Notes under the pieces: generated by a model | Databases searched by the model: none | What the model was told of the DNA's origin: nothing | Seen by the model: only the letters and a program-made list of their open reading frames with translations | Position numbers and translations under genes: made by a program | Origin: CAZXWN01 sp964644695 [NCBI: uncultured bacterium] | GTDB lineage: Bacteria > UBP4 > UBA4092 | Direction of reading: 5' to 3' | Length of the DNA stretch: 64,000 nt | Assembly: GCA_964644695.1 (NCBI GenBank) | Contig: CAZXWN010000010.1 | Coordinates: 26,208-90,207, forward strand | Shown here: positions 8,507-17,438 of the stretch, piece after piece | Layout: every line of letters begins with the position of its first letter | Position numbering within the stretch: the stretch's first letter is position 1

Positions 8507-10384
8507 ATGGATAATACAAATAAAACTGACTATCAGGAAAAGCTGGGTGGATTATTTCGCGCCAATGTCCTGATATGTGGTGGTACAGGATGTAATGCAG
8601 CGGATTCGATGGCTGTATTAACAGAGTTCCGTAAAGCAATTACGGATAAAGGCCTGGATAAGGAAGTCCGAGTCATTCAGACGGGATGCCGTGGCTTTTG
8701 TGCCATGGGTCCGGTCGTGATGGTGTACCCGGAAGGAATCTTCTATTGTCAGGTGCAGACCAAAGATATTAATGAACTGGTGGAAGAAACCTTAATCAAA
8801 GGGCGGGTTGTTGAACGGTTGTTGTTCAAAGAATCCGATAACCACAAAGCCTTACCGTACTATAAGGATATGCCGTTTTATGCGAAGCAGCGGCGAATTG
8901 TTTTGGAAAACTGCGGTATCATCGACCCGGAACGGATTGATGAATATATCGCCAGAGACGGATACAAAGCTCTTGAAAAATGTCTTTTTGAATTAACTCC
9001 GGAAAATATTGTTGACGAGTTAAAGAAGTCTGGTTTGCGTGGCCGCGGTGGTGCCGGGTTCTCAACCGGAATGAAATGGGATTTCGCCCGCAAATCCAAA
9101 AACGATAAGAAGTATGTTGTCTGTAACGCTGACGAAGGTGATCCGGGTGCATTTATGGACCGGTCCCTGTTGGAAGGCGACCCTCATCGATTGATTGAAG
9201 GTATGACCATTTGTGCTTATACCATTGGATCGAATGAAGGATATGTGTACTGCAGAGCGGAATATCCACTGGCTATCCGCCGCTTGAAAATTGCAATGGC
9301 TCAGGCCGAGGAAATGGGCCTGTTAGGTGATAATATTCTCGGAACGGATTTCTCCTTCCATTTGAAGGTTAAAGAGGGTGCTGGCGCGTTTGTTTGCGGT
9401 GAAGAAACCGCTTTGCTGGCCTCTATTGAAGGCAAGCGGGGAATGCCCCGTCCACGGCCTCCTTTCCCGGCTATTTCCGGTTTGTGGAAGAAACCCACCA
9501 ACATCAACAATGTAAAGACCTATTGTAATGTTCGGGAAATTATTAATCATGGTGCTGAGTGGTTTGCTTCCATCGGAACTGAGAAGTCCAAAGGAACAGC
9601 TATTTTTGCTCTGACCGGTAAAATCAATAACACCGGTTTGGTAGAAGTACCCATGGGAATTACTCTCCGCGAAATCATTTATGAAATCGGCGGCGGTGTT
9701 CCGAATGGAAAAGAATTCAAAGCAGCACAGACGGGCGGTCCGTCAGGTGGATGCTTACCGGCAAAATATCTTGATACACCGATCGATTATGAAACACTGG
9801 CCTCTCTCGGTTCCATGATGGGGTCTGGTGGTTTGATTGTCATGGATGAAGACTCCTGTATGGTGAATGTGGCGCAATTCTTCCTGGAATTCGTTATGGA
9901 TGAATCCTGCGGCAAGTGCCCACCATGCCGAGTCGGTACCCAGCAGATGCATCGGATCCTGACCAAGATTTGCAATGGTCAGGGAACCATGGAAGACCTG
10001 GATGTTTTGGAAGAACTCTGCAATATGATTAAAGAATCTTCCTTATGCGGATTGGGTCAAACAGCACCAAATCCGGTGCTTTCAACTTTGCGTCAATTCC
10101 GTGATGAGTATGAAGCACATATTCTCCACAAAGCCTGTCCAGCCAAAGTTTGTAAGGCACTTCTGGAATTTAAGATTGATGAAGAAAAATGTATTGGGTG
10201 TTCTTTATGCTCTCGTGCGTGCCCAACCAGCACTATCTTCAAGCGGACCGACGCCAAGAAGTATTATGTTGTGGAAGATAAATGTATCCGCTGCGGAGCC
10301 TGTTTTGATGCCTGTAAATTCGATGCGGTGTACAAACTAACCGGTCCGGATGCCAAACTTGCGGAGGTGGCTGAAAATGCCTAA
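8507..10384 (+). CDS. hydB: Hydrogenase NuoF-like NAD(H)/FMN subunit (HydB/HndC/HoxF type)
   Basis: The 625-residue diaphorase subunit, which exchanges electrons with NAD(P)(H) through FMN. Domains in order: an N-terminal [2Fe-2S] thioredoxin-like domain (CGGTGC ... CRGFCAMGP, about 24-66); the NADH/FMN domain with GRGGAGFSTGMKW and DEGDPGAFMDRSLLEGDPH; a SLBB fold; the NuoF [4Fe-4S] site (CGKCPPCRVGT); and a C-terminal pair of [4Fe-4S] clusters (CIGCSLCSRACPT and CIRCGACFDACKFD). The N- and C-terminal additions are those of HydB/HndC and not of plain NuoF. The stop overlaps the next start by eight bases (ATGCCTAA), so translation is coupled. Confidence 0.95.
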   Translation: MDNTNKTDYQEKLGGLFRANVLICGGTGCNAADSMAVLTEFRKAITDKGLDKEVRVIQTGCRGFCAMGPVVMVYPEGIFYCQVQTKDINELVEETLIKGRVVERLLFKESDNHKALPYYKDMPFYAKQRRIVLENCGIIDPERIDEYIARDGYKALEKCLFELTPENIVDELKKSGLRGRGGAGFSTGMKWDFARKSKNDKKYVVCNADEGDPGAFMDRSLLEGDPHRLIEGMTICAYTIGSNEGYVYCRAEYPLAIRRLKIAMAQAEEMGLLGDNILGTDFSFHLKVKEGAGAFVCGEETALLASIEGKRGMPRPRPPFPAISGLWKKPTNINNVKTYCNVREIINHGAEWFASIGTEKSKGTAIFALTGKINNTGLVEVPMGITLREIIYEIGGGVPNGKEFKAAQTGGPSGGCLPAKYLDTPIDYETLASLGSMMGSGGLIVMDEDSCMVNVAQFFLEFVMDESCGKCPPCRVGTQQMHRILTKICNGQGTMEDLDVLEELCNMIKESSLCGLGQTAPNPVLSTLRQFRDEYEAHILHKACPAKVCKALLEFKIDEEKCIGCSLCSRACPTSTIFKRTDAKKYYVVEDKCIRCGACFDACKFDAVYKLTGPDAKLAEVAENA

Positions 10385-12563
10385 TACCGATACCCGACCT
10401 GAAATTAAACTTACAATCAACGGGAAAGAATGTACTGGCCGGGAAGGTCAAACCATCCTGGAAGTGGCCAATGATAATAGTGTATACATTCCAACCCTGT
10501 GTTACCTGAAGAAGCTCTCCCCGGTGGGTGCCTGCCGAATGTGTATTGTCGAAGTGGAGAAAATGCCGAAAATCGTTACCTCCTGTTCGACTCCGGCAAC
10601 CAATGGAATGGTGGTTCATTCCAACACCGAGAAACTTCAGAAAATGCGCCGAATGATTATGGAGTTGTTCTTCTCTGAGCGCAATCACTACTGTCCCTTC
10701 TGTGAAAAATCGGGTGGTGACTGTGATCTCCAGAATAAAGCATATGAAAACAATATGGATCATATTCGGTATCCATATTTATTCCCCAATCTGCCGGTGG
10801 AAAGTTCCCATCCGTATTTCTACCTGGACCACAATCGCTGTATTTTATGCTCTCGTTGTGTCCGTTGGTGCGATGAAGTAGAAGGTGTCCATACGATAGA
10901 TTTTGGCCATCGTGGCCGGAACACTCTCGTTTGTGTTGATTTGAACAGTCAGTTTGCCGGTTCATCCTGTACCTCTTGTGGTGGTTGTGTGCAGGCTTGT
11001 CCGACGGGTGCTCTTTTCAACAAGATGAGTGCATATCGGGGCAAGACCAAAGACTGTGAAAAAGTGGATACCGTTTGTCAGCAGTGTTCATTGGGTTGTG
11101 GAATCACTGTTTATAGTCGGGGAAACCATCTTGTGAATATTGATGGTGATGAATCCTCCTCCGTGAATGCGGGCCATCTTTGTGTGAATGGCCGATATGA
11201 ACCTCTGACCAATCAGAAAGACAGAGTATTAAAACCGACCGTCAGTCACGGTTCCGGCAATGTTGAATTCAGTTGGGAAAAGGCTCTCGACCATGTGGCG
11301 TATCGTTTACGTCGCTTGAAAAATGAAGACCCCTCTTCCATCTATGCTTACATCAGCCCGAAGATGACGAACGAATCCGTTTATCGGTTTATGCAGCTGT
11401 TCCGGGAAGTCATTGGGACCCCTAATGCCTATCTGCTCGGCTGCTATGAATATGAAAGTTACAGTAAGTCACTTGGCAAACCGAATACCGAATTTGCCGC
11501 GTTAAATCTGGAAACCGATATGTCTGCTTTGGATGAATCTGACTGTATCGTGATACTGGGTGCAGACCCTGGCAAAACACATAAAGTGTTGGCGGCCAAG
11601 GTTCGCAGCCGGGTCCGTGCGCAGAAAGCCAAGCTGATTATTGTGAATGAAGATAAATCACAGCTTGATTTAATGGCTGATATTGCTGTCCAGTTATATG
11701 GTGGTACAGACGGTGTGTTATTAAACACCTTGATTGGACTGGAACTGACTTCTCCCGCCACCAAACATCAGGTGGAACTGCCTTACAGTCTCCGGGAAGA
11801 ATTTTCGAACTACAGCCCGGAAAAAGCTGAAAAAGCAACCGGGATTTCCTGGGACAAAATCGTTCAGATTTCTCGGTTAATCAGTAAAGCTAAGAACCCG
11901 GTCTTTGTGTTTGGCACTGGATTGTCTCAACAGGATAATCCTGAATTGTTTGCGACTTTGGTGAATTTCATTCGTCAGGTAGGTTTCATCAAGGATGGGA
12001 AACTCCCATTGATGGGACTTCGGACAGGTGCCAATGCTCGGGGTGCTTTTGAAATCGACTTGATGATGCGCAGAGAAACCGGTGCTGTTTCGGCTTCCAC
12101 GGGTCCGAATTTCCTGGACAAACTGGATCCGAAAGAAGCTAAACTGGTCTTCCTTGCCATGGGCGACGATGAAATTGAGTTGTTGGAAAATGACTTGCAC
12201 AAATTATCTCAGATTGAGTTCCTGGTGGTGCAAAGCAGTCATCCAAATGCCGCCCTTGCCCATGCGGATGTAAGTCTACCCAGCCCTGTATGGTACGAGA
12301 AGCAGGGTTCCATGAATAATGCACTGGGTAAGAGCCAGGGTATTATCCCTGTATTGCCAGCCACGGGTGAAATGTACCAGGAATGGCAAGTATTTGGTGG
12401 ATTAGCTCGCCGGCTATCTGCAAATGTTCCTGAAGGCCTGGCGGCAATAACCCAGGAAATATCTGAATTACAGGCGAATTATCGTTCCAAAGTAACCTCG
12501 GTGTCTGTGGATTCGCTTCCGTTCCGTTGCGTAGCTTTCCCGCTGAATGAGGGAGGAAAATAG
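10377..12563 (+). CDS. Hydrogenase NuoG-like Fe-S subunit with a molybdopterin-oxidoreductase-type domain (HydA position)
   Basis: 728 residues. The N-terminus is a plant-type [2Fe-2S] ferredoxin (C42, C53, C56, C70), then a His-Cys cluster box (H104, C106, C109, C116 in ERNHYCPFCEKSGGDC), two [4Fe-4S] clusters (CILCSRCVRWC and CTSCGGCVQACP), then a further cluster box (CQQCSLGCG ... GHLC) and a full-length Mo/W-bis-MGD-type fold. There is no H-cluster domain, so this is not an [FeFe] hydrogenase catalytic subunit; the [NiFe] subunits follow. At the position of the formate dehydrogenase Sec/Cys (after VIGTPN) I see no Sec codon and no aligned Cys, so the fold is probably structural as in NuoG. 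The start at 10377 has GGAGG nine bases upstream and overlaps hydB. Confidence 0.9.
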   Translation: MPNTDTRPEIKLTINGKECTGREGQTILEVANDNSVYIPTLCYLKKLSPVGACRMCIVEVEKMPKIVTSCSTPATNGMVVHSNTEKLQKMRRMIMELFFSERNHYCPFCEKSGGDCDLQNKAYENNMDHIRYPYLFPNLPVESSHPYFYLDHNRCILCSRCVRWCDEVEGVHTIDFGHRGRNTLVCVDLNSQFAGSSCTSCGGCVQACPTGALFNKMSAYRGKTKDCEKVDTVCQQCSLGCGITVYSRGNHLVNIDGDESSSVNAGHLCVNGRYEPLTNQKDRVLKPTVSHGSGNVEFSWEKALDHVAYRLRRLKNEDPSSIYAYISPKMTNESVYRFMQLFREVIGTPNAYLLGCYEYESYSKSLGKPNTEFAALNLETDMSALDESDCIVILGADPGKTHKVLAAKVRSRVRAQKAKLIIVNEDKSQLDLMADIAVQLYGGTDGVLLNTLIGLELTSPATKHQVELPYSLREEFSNYSPEKAEKATGISWDKIVQISRLISKAKNPVFVFGTGLSQQDNPELFATLVNFIRQVGFIKDGKLPLMGLRTGANARGAFEIDLMMRRETGAVSASTGPNFLDKLDPKEAKLVFLAMGDDEIELLENDLHKLSQIEFLVVQSSHPNAALAHADVSLPSPVWYEKQGSMNNALGKSQGIIPVLPATGEMYQEWQVFGGLARRLSANVPEGLAAITQEISELQANYRSKVTSVSVDSLPFRCVAFPLNEGGK

Positions 12564-12566
12564 AAC

Positions 12567-13112
12567 ATGGCCAAGAATGCCAAGGTAAAAATAGCGACAG
12601 TGTGGCTGGGTGGATGTGCTGGCTGTCACATGTCTTTTCTGGATCTGGATGAACGGTTGATTGACCTGTCTAAATTGGTTGAGATTACCGCCAGTCCGAT
12701 TACTGATATCAAGGAATTTCCCGAAGTGACCGTGGGTATTGTGGAAGGGGCTGTCTGTAATGAAGACAATGCGGAAGTCCTGAAGGCTCTGCGTGCCAAA
12801 GCCAAAATCTTGGTTGCGATGGGTGACTGTGCCTGCTATGGCGGTATTCCTGCAATGCGGAATCAGTTCAAGAAGAGTGTTGTTCTTGATCGGGCTTATA
12901 TTGATGCCGAATCGACCCTGATTGGGGAAATTCCCCATTCCGCAGAAGTCCCTGAATTATGCGGGCAAGTTAAAGCTATTAAAGATGTGGTGAAAGTGGA
13001 TGCTTATATTCCCGGATGTCCTCCGGATGCTGACACAATCTTTTATGCTTTGAGCGAACTTTTGGCCGGTCGGATTCCCGCATGGCCTGAAGATAAACTC
13101 CACTTTGACTAA
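12567..13112 (+). CDS. hydS: [NiFe] hydrogenase small subunit, group 3 type
   Basis: A 181-residue short small subunit. It keeps the proximal [4Fe-4S] ligands of group 3 enzymes: C17 and C20 in [11 protein letters not shown], then [20 protein letters not shown] and [10 protein letters not shown]. It has no Tat signal and lacks the C-terminal medial and distal cluster domain, so it is a soluble cytoplasmic form like HoxY or MvhG. It carries electrons from the [NiFe] site to the NuoG-like subunit. Only 3 bp separate it from the preceding gene. Confidence 0.93.
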   Translation: MAKNAKVKIATVWLGGCAGCHMSFLDLDERLIDLSKLVEITASPITDIKEFPEVTVGIVEGAVCNEDNAEVLKALRAKAKILVAMGDCACYGGIPAMRNQFKKSVVLDRAYIDAESTLIGEIPHSAEVPELCGQVKAIKDVVKVDAYIPGCPPDADTIFYALSELLAGRIPAWPEDKLHFD

Positions 13113-13129
13113 GAAAGAGGATGGAGACA

Positions 13130-14551
13130 ATGAGCCAGACCATCATGATAAATCCAGTGACCCGGATTGAGGGCCACGCTAAAATTACCATCCAGCTGGA
13201 TGATAATAAGAAAGTTAAAGACGCCCGTTTCCATGTAGTGGAGTTTCGCGGATTTGAAAAATTCTGCGAAGGCCGACATTTCTCTGAAATGCCCGCCATT
13301 ACTGCGCGGATTTGCGGAATTTGCCCTATCAGCCATTTGCTGGCTTCCAGCAAAGCGGGAGATGCTATATTGGGTGTCACCCCGCCGAAGACGGCCCGGA
13401 TGCTTCGTGAACTGATGCACATGGGCCAGATTGTTCAATCCCATGCCCTGAGTTTCTTCCACCTGTCTGCTCCGGATATGTTGCTGGGTTTTGACTCTGA
13501 CCCCGCTACCCGGAACGTAATGGGTTTGATTGAGAAAGATCCCGAAACAGCTCGTAAAGGGATTCGACTTCGGAAATTTGGACAGGAAGTTATTAAAGCC
13601 GTTGCCGGCCGAAAGATTCACCCTGAATTTACTCTTCCAGGGGGCGTGAATAAACCGCTAACCGTTGCCGACCGTGATGCACTCCTGAAAGATTTACCGG
13701 AAGCCTTCGAAACAGCGTTCCTGGCTATCGATATCCTGAAGGGTTTTATGGAGAAAAATCGGGAGATGGTAGATAGTTTCGCTAACTTCAATTCCAACTT
13801 CATGGGTCTGGTGACTCCGGAAGGTGGATTGGAGCACTATAACGGGAAGCTCCGGGTTGTAGATTCCAAAGGCCAGATTCTGGCGGACCAGGTGGACCCG
13901 AAAGATTACCTGTCCATCATTGCGGAAGCGACCGAAGACTGGTCATATCTGAAATTCCCCTTCTTCAAAGATAAAGGATATCCTGCTGGTGGATATCGTG
14001 TCGGTCCTTTGGCGCGATTGAATGCCATCGACAAAATTGGAACGCCGAAAGCCCAGAAGGAATGGCAAAATTGGGATTCCATGAATGGTGGTACACAGCA
14101 CAGTTCCTTCTATTACCACTATGCCCGACTGATTGAAATTATCTTCGGGTTGGAACGCATTGAAATGTTGCTGAATTCTTCCGACATCCTGGGTCAGGAT
14201 ATTGTGACGACCGGATTCCCCAAAAATTCTGAGGGAGTGGGTTGTATTGAAGCCCCGCGCGGAACACTGTTCCATCATTACTGGGTCGATGAAGCTGGCC
14301 GCATTGAAAAGGTCAACCTCATAGTTTCCACCGGTCATAACAACCTTGCGATGAATGCTGCCATCACTGCCCTTGCTAAACAATATGTGAATGGTGAGGA
14401 TGTCAAAGAGGGTATGTTGAACCGAGTAGAAGCCGGCATCCGGTGTTATGACCCGTGCCTGAGTTGCTCTACCCATGCTGTGGGCCAGATGCCGATGGTC
14501 GTTGATATTGTAAATATGGACGGTCAGGTGATTCGGACGATCAAGAAATAA
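13130..14551 (+). CDS. hydL: [NiFe] hydrogenase large subunit, group 3 type
   Basis: The catalytic subunit, about 473 residues, which splits or forms H2. N-terminal VTRIEGHAK and the first nickel motif [10 protein letters not shown] are present; the second motif is DPCLSCSTH near the C-terminus, followed by about 23 residues (AVGQMPM... to the end) that a maturation protease normally removes after nickel insertion. That protease gene is not in the window, while hypA and hypB are 6 kb downstream. I start at ATG 13130 because AGAGG lies nine bases upstream; for the ATG at 13121 the same site is directly adjacent. The sequence fits soluble HoxH/HydL/MvhA-type large subunits. It ends the operon. 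Confidence 0.95.
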   Translation: MSQTIMINPVTRIEGHAKITIQLDDNKKVKDARFHVVEFRGFEKFCEGRHFSEMPAITARICGICPISHLLASSKAGDAILGVTPPKTARMLRELMHMGQIVQSHALSFFHLSAPDMLLGFDSDPATRNVMGLIEKDPETARKGIRLRKFGQEVIKAVAGRKIHPEFTLPGGVNKPLTVADRDALLKDLPEAFETAFLAIDILKGFMEKNREMVDSFANFNSNFMGLVTPEGGLEHYNGKLRVVDSKGQILADQVDPKDYLSIIAEATEDWSYLKFPFFKDKGYPAGGYRVGPLARLNAIDKIGTPKAQKEWQNWDSMNGGTQHSSFYYHYARLIEIIFGLERIEMLLNSSDILGQDIVTTGFPKNSEGVGCIEAPRGTLFHHYWVDEAGRIEKVNLIVSTGHNNLAMNAAITALAKQYVNGEDVKEGMLNRVEAGIRCYDPCLSCSTHAVGQMPMVVDIVNMDGQVIRTIKK

Positions 14552-14575
14552 CAATGCCTTTTATTAGTAATCCAG

Positions 14576-14606
14576 AGGCTCCTTCGATTCGGAGGAGCCT
14601 TTTTAT
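14576..14606 (+). terminator. Terminator of the hydrogenase operon
   Basis: Eight-bp stem AGGCTCCT / AGGAGCCT followed by TTTTTATTT, 25 bp after the large-subunit stop. Confidence 0.88.
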
Positions 14607-14675
14607 TTGTCAAAAGAGGGTCCGAATTGAATGTGGTAAAATTTCAAACATATAATGAGATGGAAGGAATATATT

Positions 14676-15842
14676 ATGTTTATTTGTAAAAAGGGAATTG
14701 GAATTATAGTAGCAATGATATTGGTGGCCTCCTGGGTGCAGGCACAGAATTCTATTTTTTGTTACCACGATGTCGCCGCTGGGGAAGATATGGCGGCCCC
14801 TTATGATATATCCGCGGACCAGTTCAAGGACCAGATGGATTTCTTGAAGCGGCATAACTACAATATAGTTCCTTTGTCGGCTTTTGCTGACTGGGTCAAA
14901 TATAAAAAGCCACTACCCCCTAGCGCTGTTGGAATTTGTTTTGATGATAATTACCTCGGCGTTTATAAAAATGCCTTCCCCATATTGAAGAAGTACAAAT
15001 TTCCGGCAACCAATTTTGCTCACACGAAATATGTAGGAGTCATGACCGCCAAAGACCATGCCGATTGGAAAGAATTACAGGAGATGGAAGACAGTGGTCT
15101 GGTTGATATCGGATCCCACGCTGTGACTCACACCCCTCTGGCTACTCTCCCCATTGAAACCGCTCGTTGGGAATTGACCGAATCAATGGCTGCACTGCAA
15201 ACTCATTTGAAAAAGAAACCCCGTCGATATTTTGCTTACCCCAACATCTCTTACAATGATGAGGTTGTTGCCGAGGTGGAGAAAGCCGGATATGACGCAG
15301 GATTTTATGGAATCGAAGGTCCGGTGGATCCGGAAGAATCTCCCTACAAGATTCGGCGTTTTCATTCCTCACAACCTACCACTCTGGAACGGTTCAAGAA
15401 GATGCTTGGATTTAATGGAGACGACCCCAACGGCCCAATTATTGTGGACAACGATTCTACTAATTTCATTGTGACCGGGGACTGGACGACCTCTTCTGAA
15501 AAATACCAACACTACGGTGATAATTATCGCGTGACAATGGCTTCAGAAAAACCCGCACACCGTGCGATATTCACTCTTGAAATTCCAAAATCTGGCAAAT
15601 ATCGGGCCTATGCCTGGTACACCTCAGACTCCACCCGAAGCGTAGCTGTAACCTATAACATTACGGATGCCAAAGGGACCAGGCAAGTCAAAATTAATCA
15701 GAAATCCAAAGGTGGAAGTTGGGTCTCTCTGGGCACCTTCTCATTTGTATCAGGGAAAAATGCCCGGATATCGGTCATTCCAACCGGCGCAAAAGCGGCA
15801 ACCGTGGCGGCCGATGCTGTGAAACTTGAACCGGTCTTGTAA
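14676..15842 (+). CDS. Secreted polysaccharide deacetylase (CE4) with C-terminal golvesin-like domain
   Basis: An exported, probable carbohydrate-esterase-4 enzyme, about 388 residues. A signal peptide ends at about residue 22 (SWVQAQ). The NodB domain starts with FCYHDV; the metal-site motifs are FDDN (where most members have FDDG) and SHAVTH (H-x3-H); the later FAYPNIS matches the RxxxPxG region. From about residue 265 a beta-rich module follows (FIVTGDWTTSS ... YRAYAWYTSD ... AVKLEPVL), the golvesin/xanthan-lyase C-terminal type, likely carbohydrate binding. Substrate is probably N-acetylated surface or environmental glycan. The ATG at 14676 has GGAAGG seven bases upstream, so I prefer it to the ATG at 14655. 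Confidence 0.82.
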   Translation: MFICKKGIGIIVAMILVASWVQAQNSIFCYHDVAAGEDMAAPYDISADQFKDQMDFLKRHNYNIVPLSAFADWVKYKKPLPPSAVGICFDDNYLGVYKNAFPILKKYKFPATNFAHTKYVGVMTAKDHADWKELQEMEDSGLVDIGSHAVTHTPLATLPIETARWELTESMAALQTHLKKKPRRYFAYPNISYNDEVVAEVEKAGYDAGFYGIEGPVDPEESPYKIRRFHSSQPTTLERFKKMLGFNGDDPNGPIIVDNDSTNFIVTGDWTTSSEKYQHYGDNYRVTMASEKPAHRAIFTLEIPKSGKYRAYAWYTSDSTRSVAVTYNITDAKGTRQVKINQKSKGGSWVSLGTFSFVSGKNARISVIPTGAKAATVAADAVKLEPVL

Positions 15843-15922
15843 AACAAATGGATAACGGTTGATTCAAATCAAGAACAATAATAGGCCTGAACGGTTACAA
15901 TAAAATAAAGGAGAATCAGGAA

Positions 15923-16114
15923 ATGAGTTGGGCCTGCCCACATGAAGATGATGGACATTGTAATCGATTGAAGACAGACTGTGAACCGACCCGTAAAGGG
16001 TGTGTGTTACAGGGAAAATTGGTCCGAGCCATAGACTGTTGTCCAGAGGCGCTCCAGGGTTTTACTCCCTCATCTGAAGCCAGTAAAAATCAGGACAATC
16101 CTGAAACCGATTGA
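15923..16114 (+). CDS. Small Cys-rich conserved-type protein of unknown function
   Basis: A 63-residue soluble protein. Seven cysteines: C5 in WACPHEDDGHC, then C20 in TDCEP, C27 in KGCVL, and CC at 39-40. The CPH...C...CxPxxxGCVL spacing looks like a metal-binding knuckle. I do not recognise a named family. A good ribosome site (AAAGGAG, nine bases ahead) supports expression. It is separated by 80 bp from the deacetylase and converges on the Zn-ribbon gene with only 3 bp between stops. Confidence 0.6.
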   Translation: MSWACPHEDDGHCNRLKTDCEPTRKGCVLQGKLVRAIDCCPEALQGFTPSSEASKNQDNPETD

Positions 16115-16117
16115 TTC

Positions 16118-16414
16118 TTATTTCTCGGTGGATTCAAATTCGGCTTGAGTGATGAACCGGCCGCCTTCGATTTCTTTCCGTACCATTCGGCGGCGGGAAT
16201 CAAATTCTACTCGAATCGGGATTCTCTGAAAACATTTCGTGCTGAGCGCTTCTTTCTGACAGAAAAAAGTTTTCCCGTTATCAGCCTGTGATACTTCTGA
16301 ATTCATTTGTATTCGTAATTTCAATTTTTCTCCACATCGATTACACACCAGATATAAAGACACGACATCCGGCGGTGGAGTGAGAAATGATTTTAATTTA
16401 TCCAATATTCCCAT
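16118..16414 (-). CDS. Small zinc-ribbon-like protein of unknown function
   Basis: A 98-residue protein. The N-terminus is MGILDKLKSFLTPPP, then a CNRCG pair, with further cysteines at FFCQKE and TKCFQR that could complete a zinc site; the C-terminal IEGGRFITQAEFE is charged. Similar small proteins are widespread and have no assigned function. GGAG six bases before the ATG gives a clear start. It lies 23 bp downstream of the URO-D-like gene and is probably cotranscribed with it. Confidence 0.65.
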   Translation of the reverse strand: MGILDKLKSFLTPPPDVVSLYLVCNRCGEKLKLRIQMNSEVSQADNGKTFFCQKEALSTKCFQRIPIRVEFDSRRRMVRKEIEGGRFITQAEFESTEK

Positions 16415-16437
16415 AATATCTCCATTTTATCAGACGG

Positions 16438-17433
16438 CTATTCGTAGCGGCAGTTATTTCGATACCAGTTCCACATCAGGTCATAGGATGATTTCGGCAT
16501 TCCCTTAAAAATGACATTACTGGTAGAGAAGATATAACCGCCCCCCGGTTTCCCGTTATCCATGGCATACTGACAAGACGCCAGGATTTCTTCATCGGTT
16601 CCTGTTTGCAACAATCCGCAATTAACATTACCAATGAGACAGACCCGTTTCCCGTATTTTGCTTTCACGTCCTTAATGTCCATATTCCCCTGTGGGTCGA
16701 TGGAGTGGAGGGCATGCGGATGACAGTCAATGATCTGGTCCAGGATTAACCGTAAATCTCCATCGGAATGTTTTATTGTCCAGGCACCCATCCTTCTGTA
16801 TTCCTCAATCAACTGCGCCAAATAAGGAGTGACGAATTCCCCAAACATCGCTGGACTCAAAAAAGGTCCCTGATTAAATCCATAGTCTGAACCTAACAGG
16901 AATCCATCCAGACCTGCTGCCATTATCTTTCGGGCCCACTCAAGAGAGTCCTCAACCTTCTTCTGTTCCCGGTCCTTGAGTGCCTCAGGCGTTTCATAAA
17001 TAGCTTCCGCCAAAGCCATCATCCCATCCCCATCATTAATACTTAATGTGGAGTCGCCATGTGCCAGCAGAAGATGTCGGCCGCCATCCCGTTCCCGTAA
17101 TATTCGGGCACCCTCCAAAAAGGTATCCAAATCGGGGAAATAAAACCCACAATATAACAGCATGGAATAATTGAATCGGTCTGCCGTTTTAATGAACAAG
17201 TCAGCATTATGAATCAAGAACTCTTCCCTCTTGGAAGGAGACTCCTCCCATTCGGCTTGAGTGATGTAGTGTTCTCCGAAATATTCTTCCGTTAACTGCA
17301 TCTCCAGTTCGAAATGGGGGACTATATCTGGTTGCCCACCTTCAAGGGCAATGATAGCGCGCTGCCGGGGTGTCGGGGGGGCATTAAAAAAGGGAACGGA
17401 AAAAGTTCCGTTCCCTTTTGAATTAGATGTCAT
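16438..17433 (-). CDS. Uroporphyrinogen decarboxylase (URO-D) family protein, probably a methyltransferase-type member
   Basis: 331 residues in one URO-D fold. TPRQRAIIALEGGQPDIVPHFE is the usual family opening; later IKHSDGDLRLILDQIID, ALHSIDPQGNMDIKDVKAKYG, LIGNVNCGLL and PGGGYIFSTSNVI match the barrel. Members without heme genes nearby are often corrinoid-linked methyltransferases; the substrate here is unknown. The start is doubtful: codons about 5-16 lie inside a 14-bp terminator-like hairpin (17388-17419), and a run of seven G at 17375-17381 sits just after an out-of-frame ATG (17384). One more base in that run would put that ATG in frame, directly ahead of TPRQR. Otherwise translation begins at 17433, five bases after the bioY stop. 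Confidence 0.75.
   Translation of the reverse strand: MTSNSKGNGTFSVPFFNAPPTPRQRAIIALEGGQPDIVPHFELEMQLTEEYFGEHYITQAEWEESPSKREEFLIHNADLFIKTADRFNYSMLLYCGFYFPDLDTFLEGARILRERDGGRHLLLAHGDSTLSINDGDGMMALAEAIYETPEALKDREQKKVEDSLEWARKIMAAGLDGFLLGSDYGFNQGPFLSPAMFGEFVTPYLAQLIEEYRRMGAWTIKHSDGDLRLILDQIIDCHPHALHSIDPQGNMDIKDVKAKYGKRVCLIGNVNCGLLQTGTDEEILASCQYAMDNGKPGGGYIFSTSNVIFKGMPKSSYDLMWNWYRNNCRYE
17386..17419 (-). terminator. Terminator-like hairpin after bioY, inside the predicted 5' end of the URO-D-like gene
   Basis: On the minus strand a perfect 14-bp stem (AAAAGGGAACGGAA / TTCCGTTCCCTTTT) with loop CTTT ends in a run of six T. It has every feature of an intrinsic terminator for bioY, yet lies in the reading frame of the next gene. 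Confidence 0.8.
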
Positions 17434-17438
17434 GTTGA

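Noticed and set aside
12567-14551. Membrane Complex I or energy-converting (Ech-type) hydrogenase
   Set aside because: No membrane subunit genes follow or precede; the operon ends in a terminator after the large subunit.
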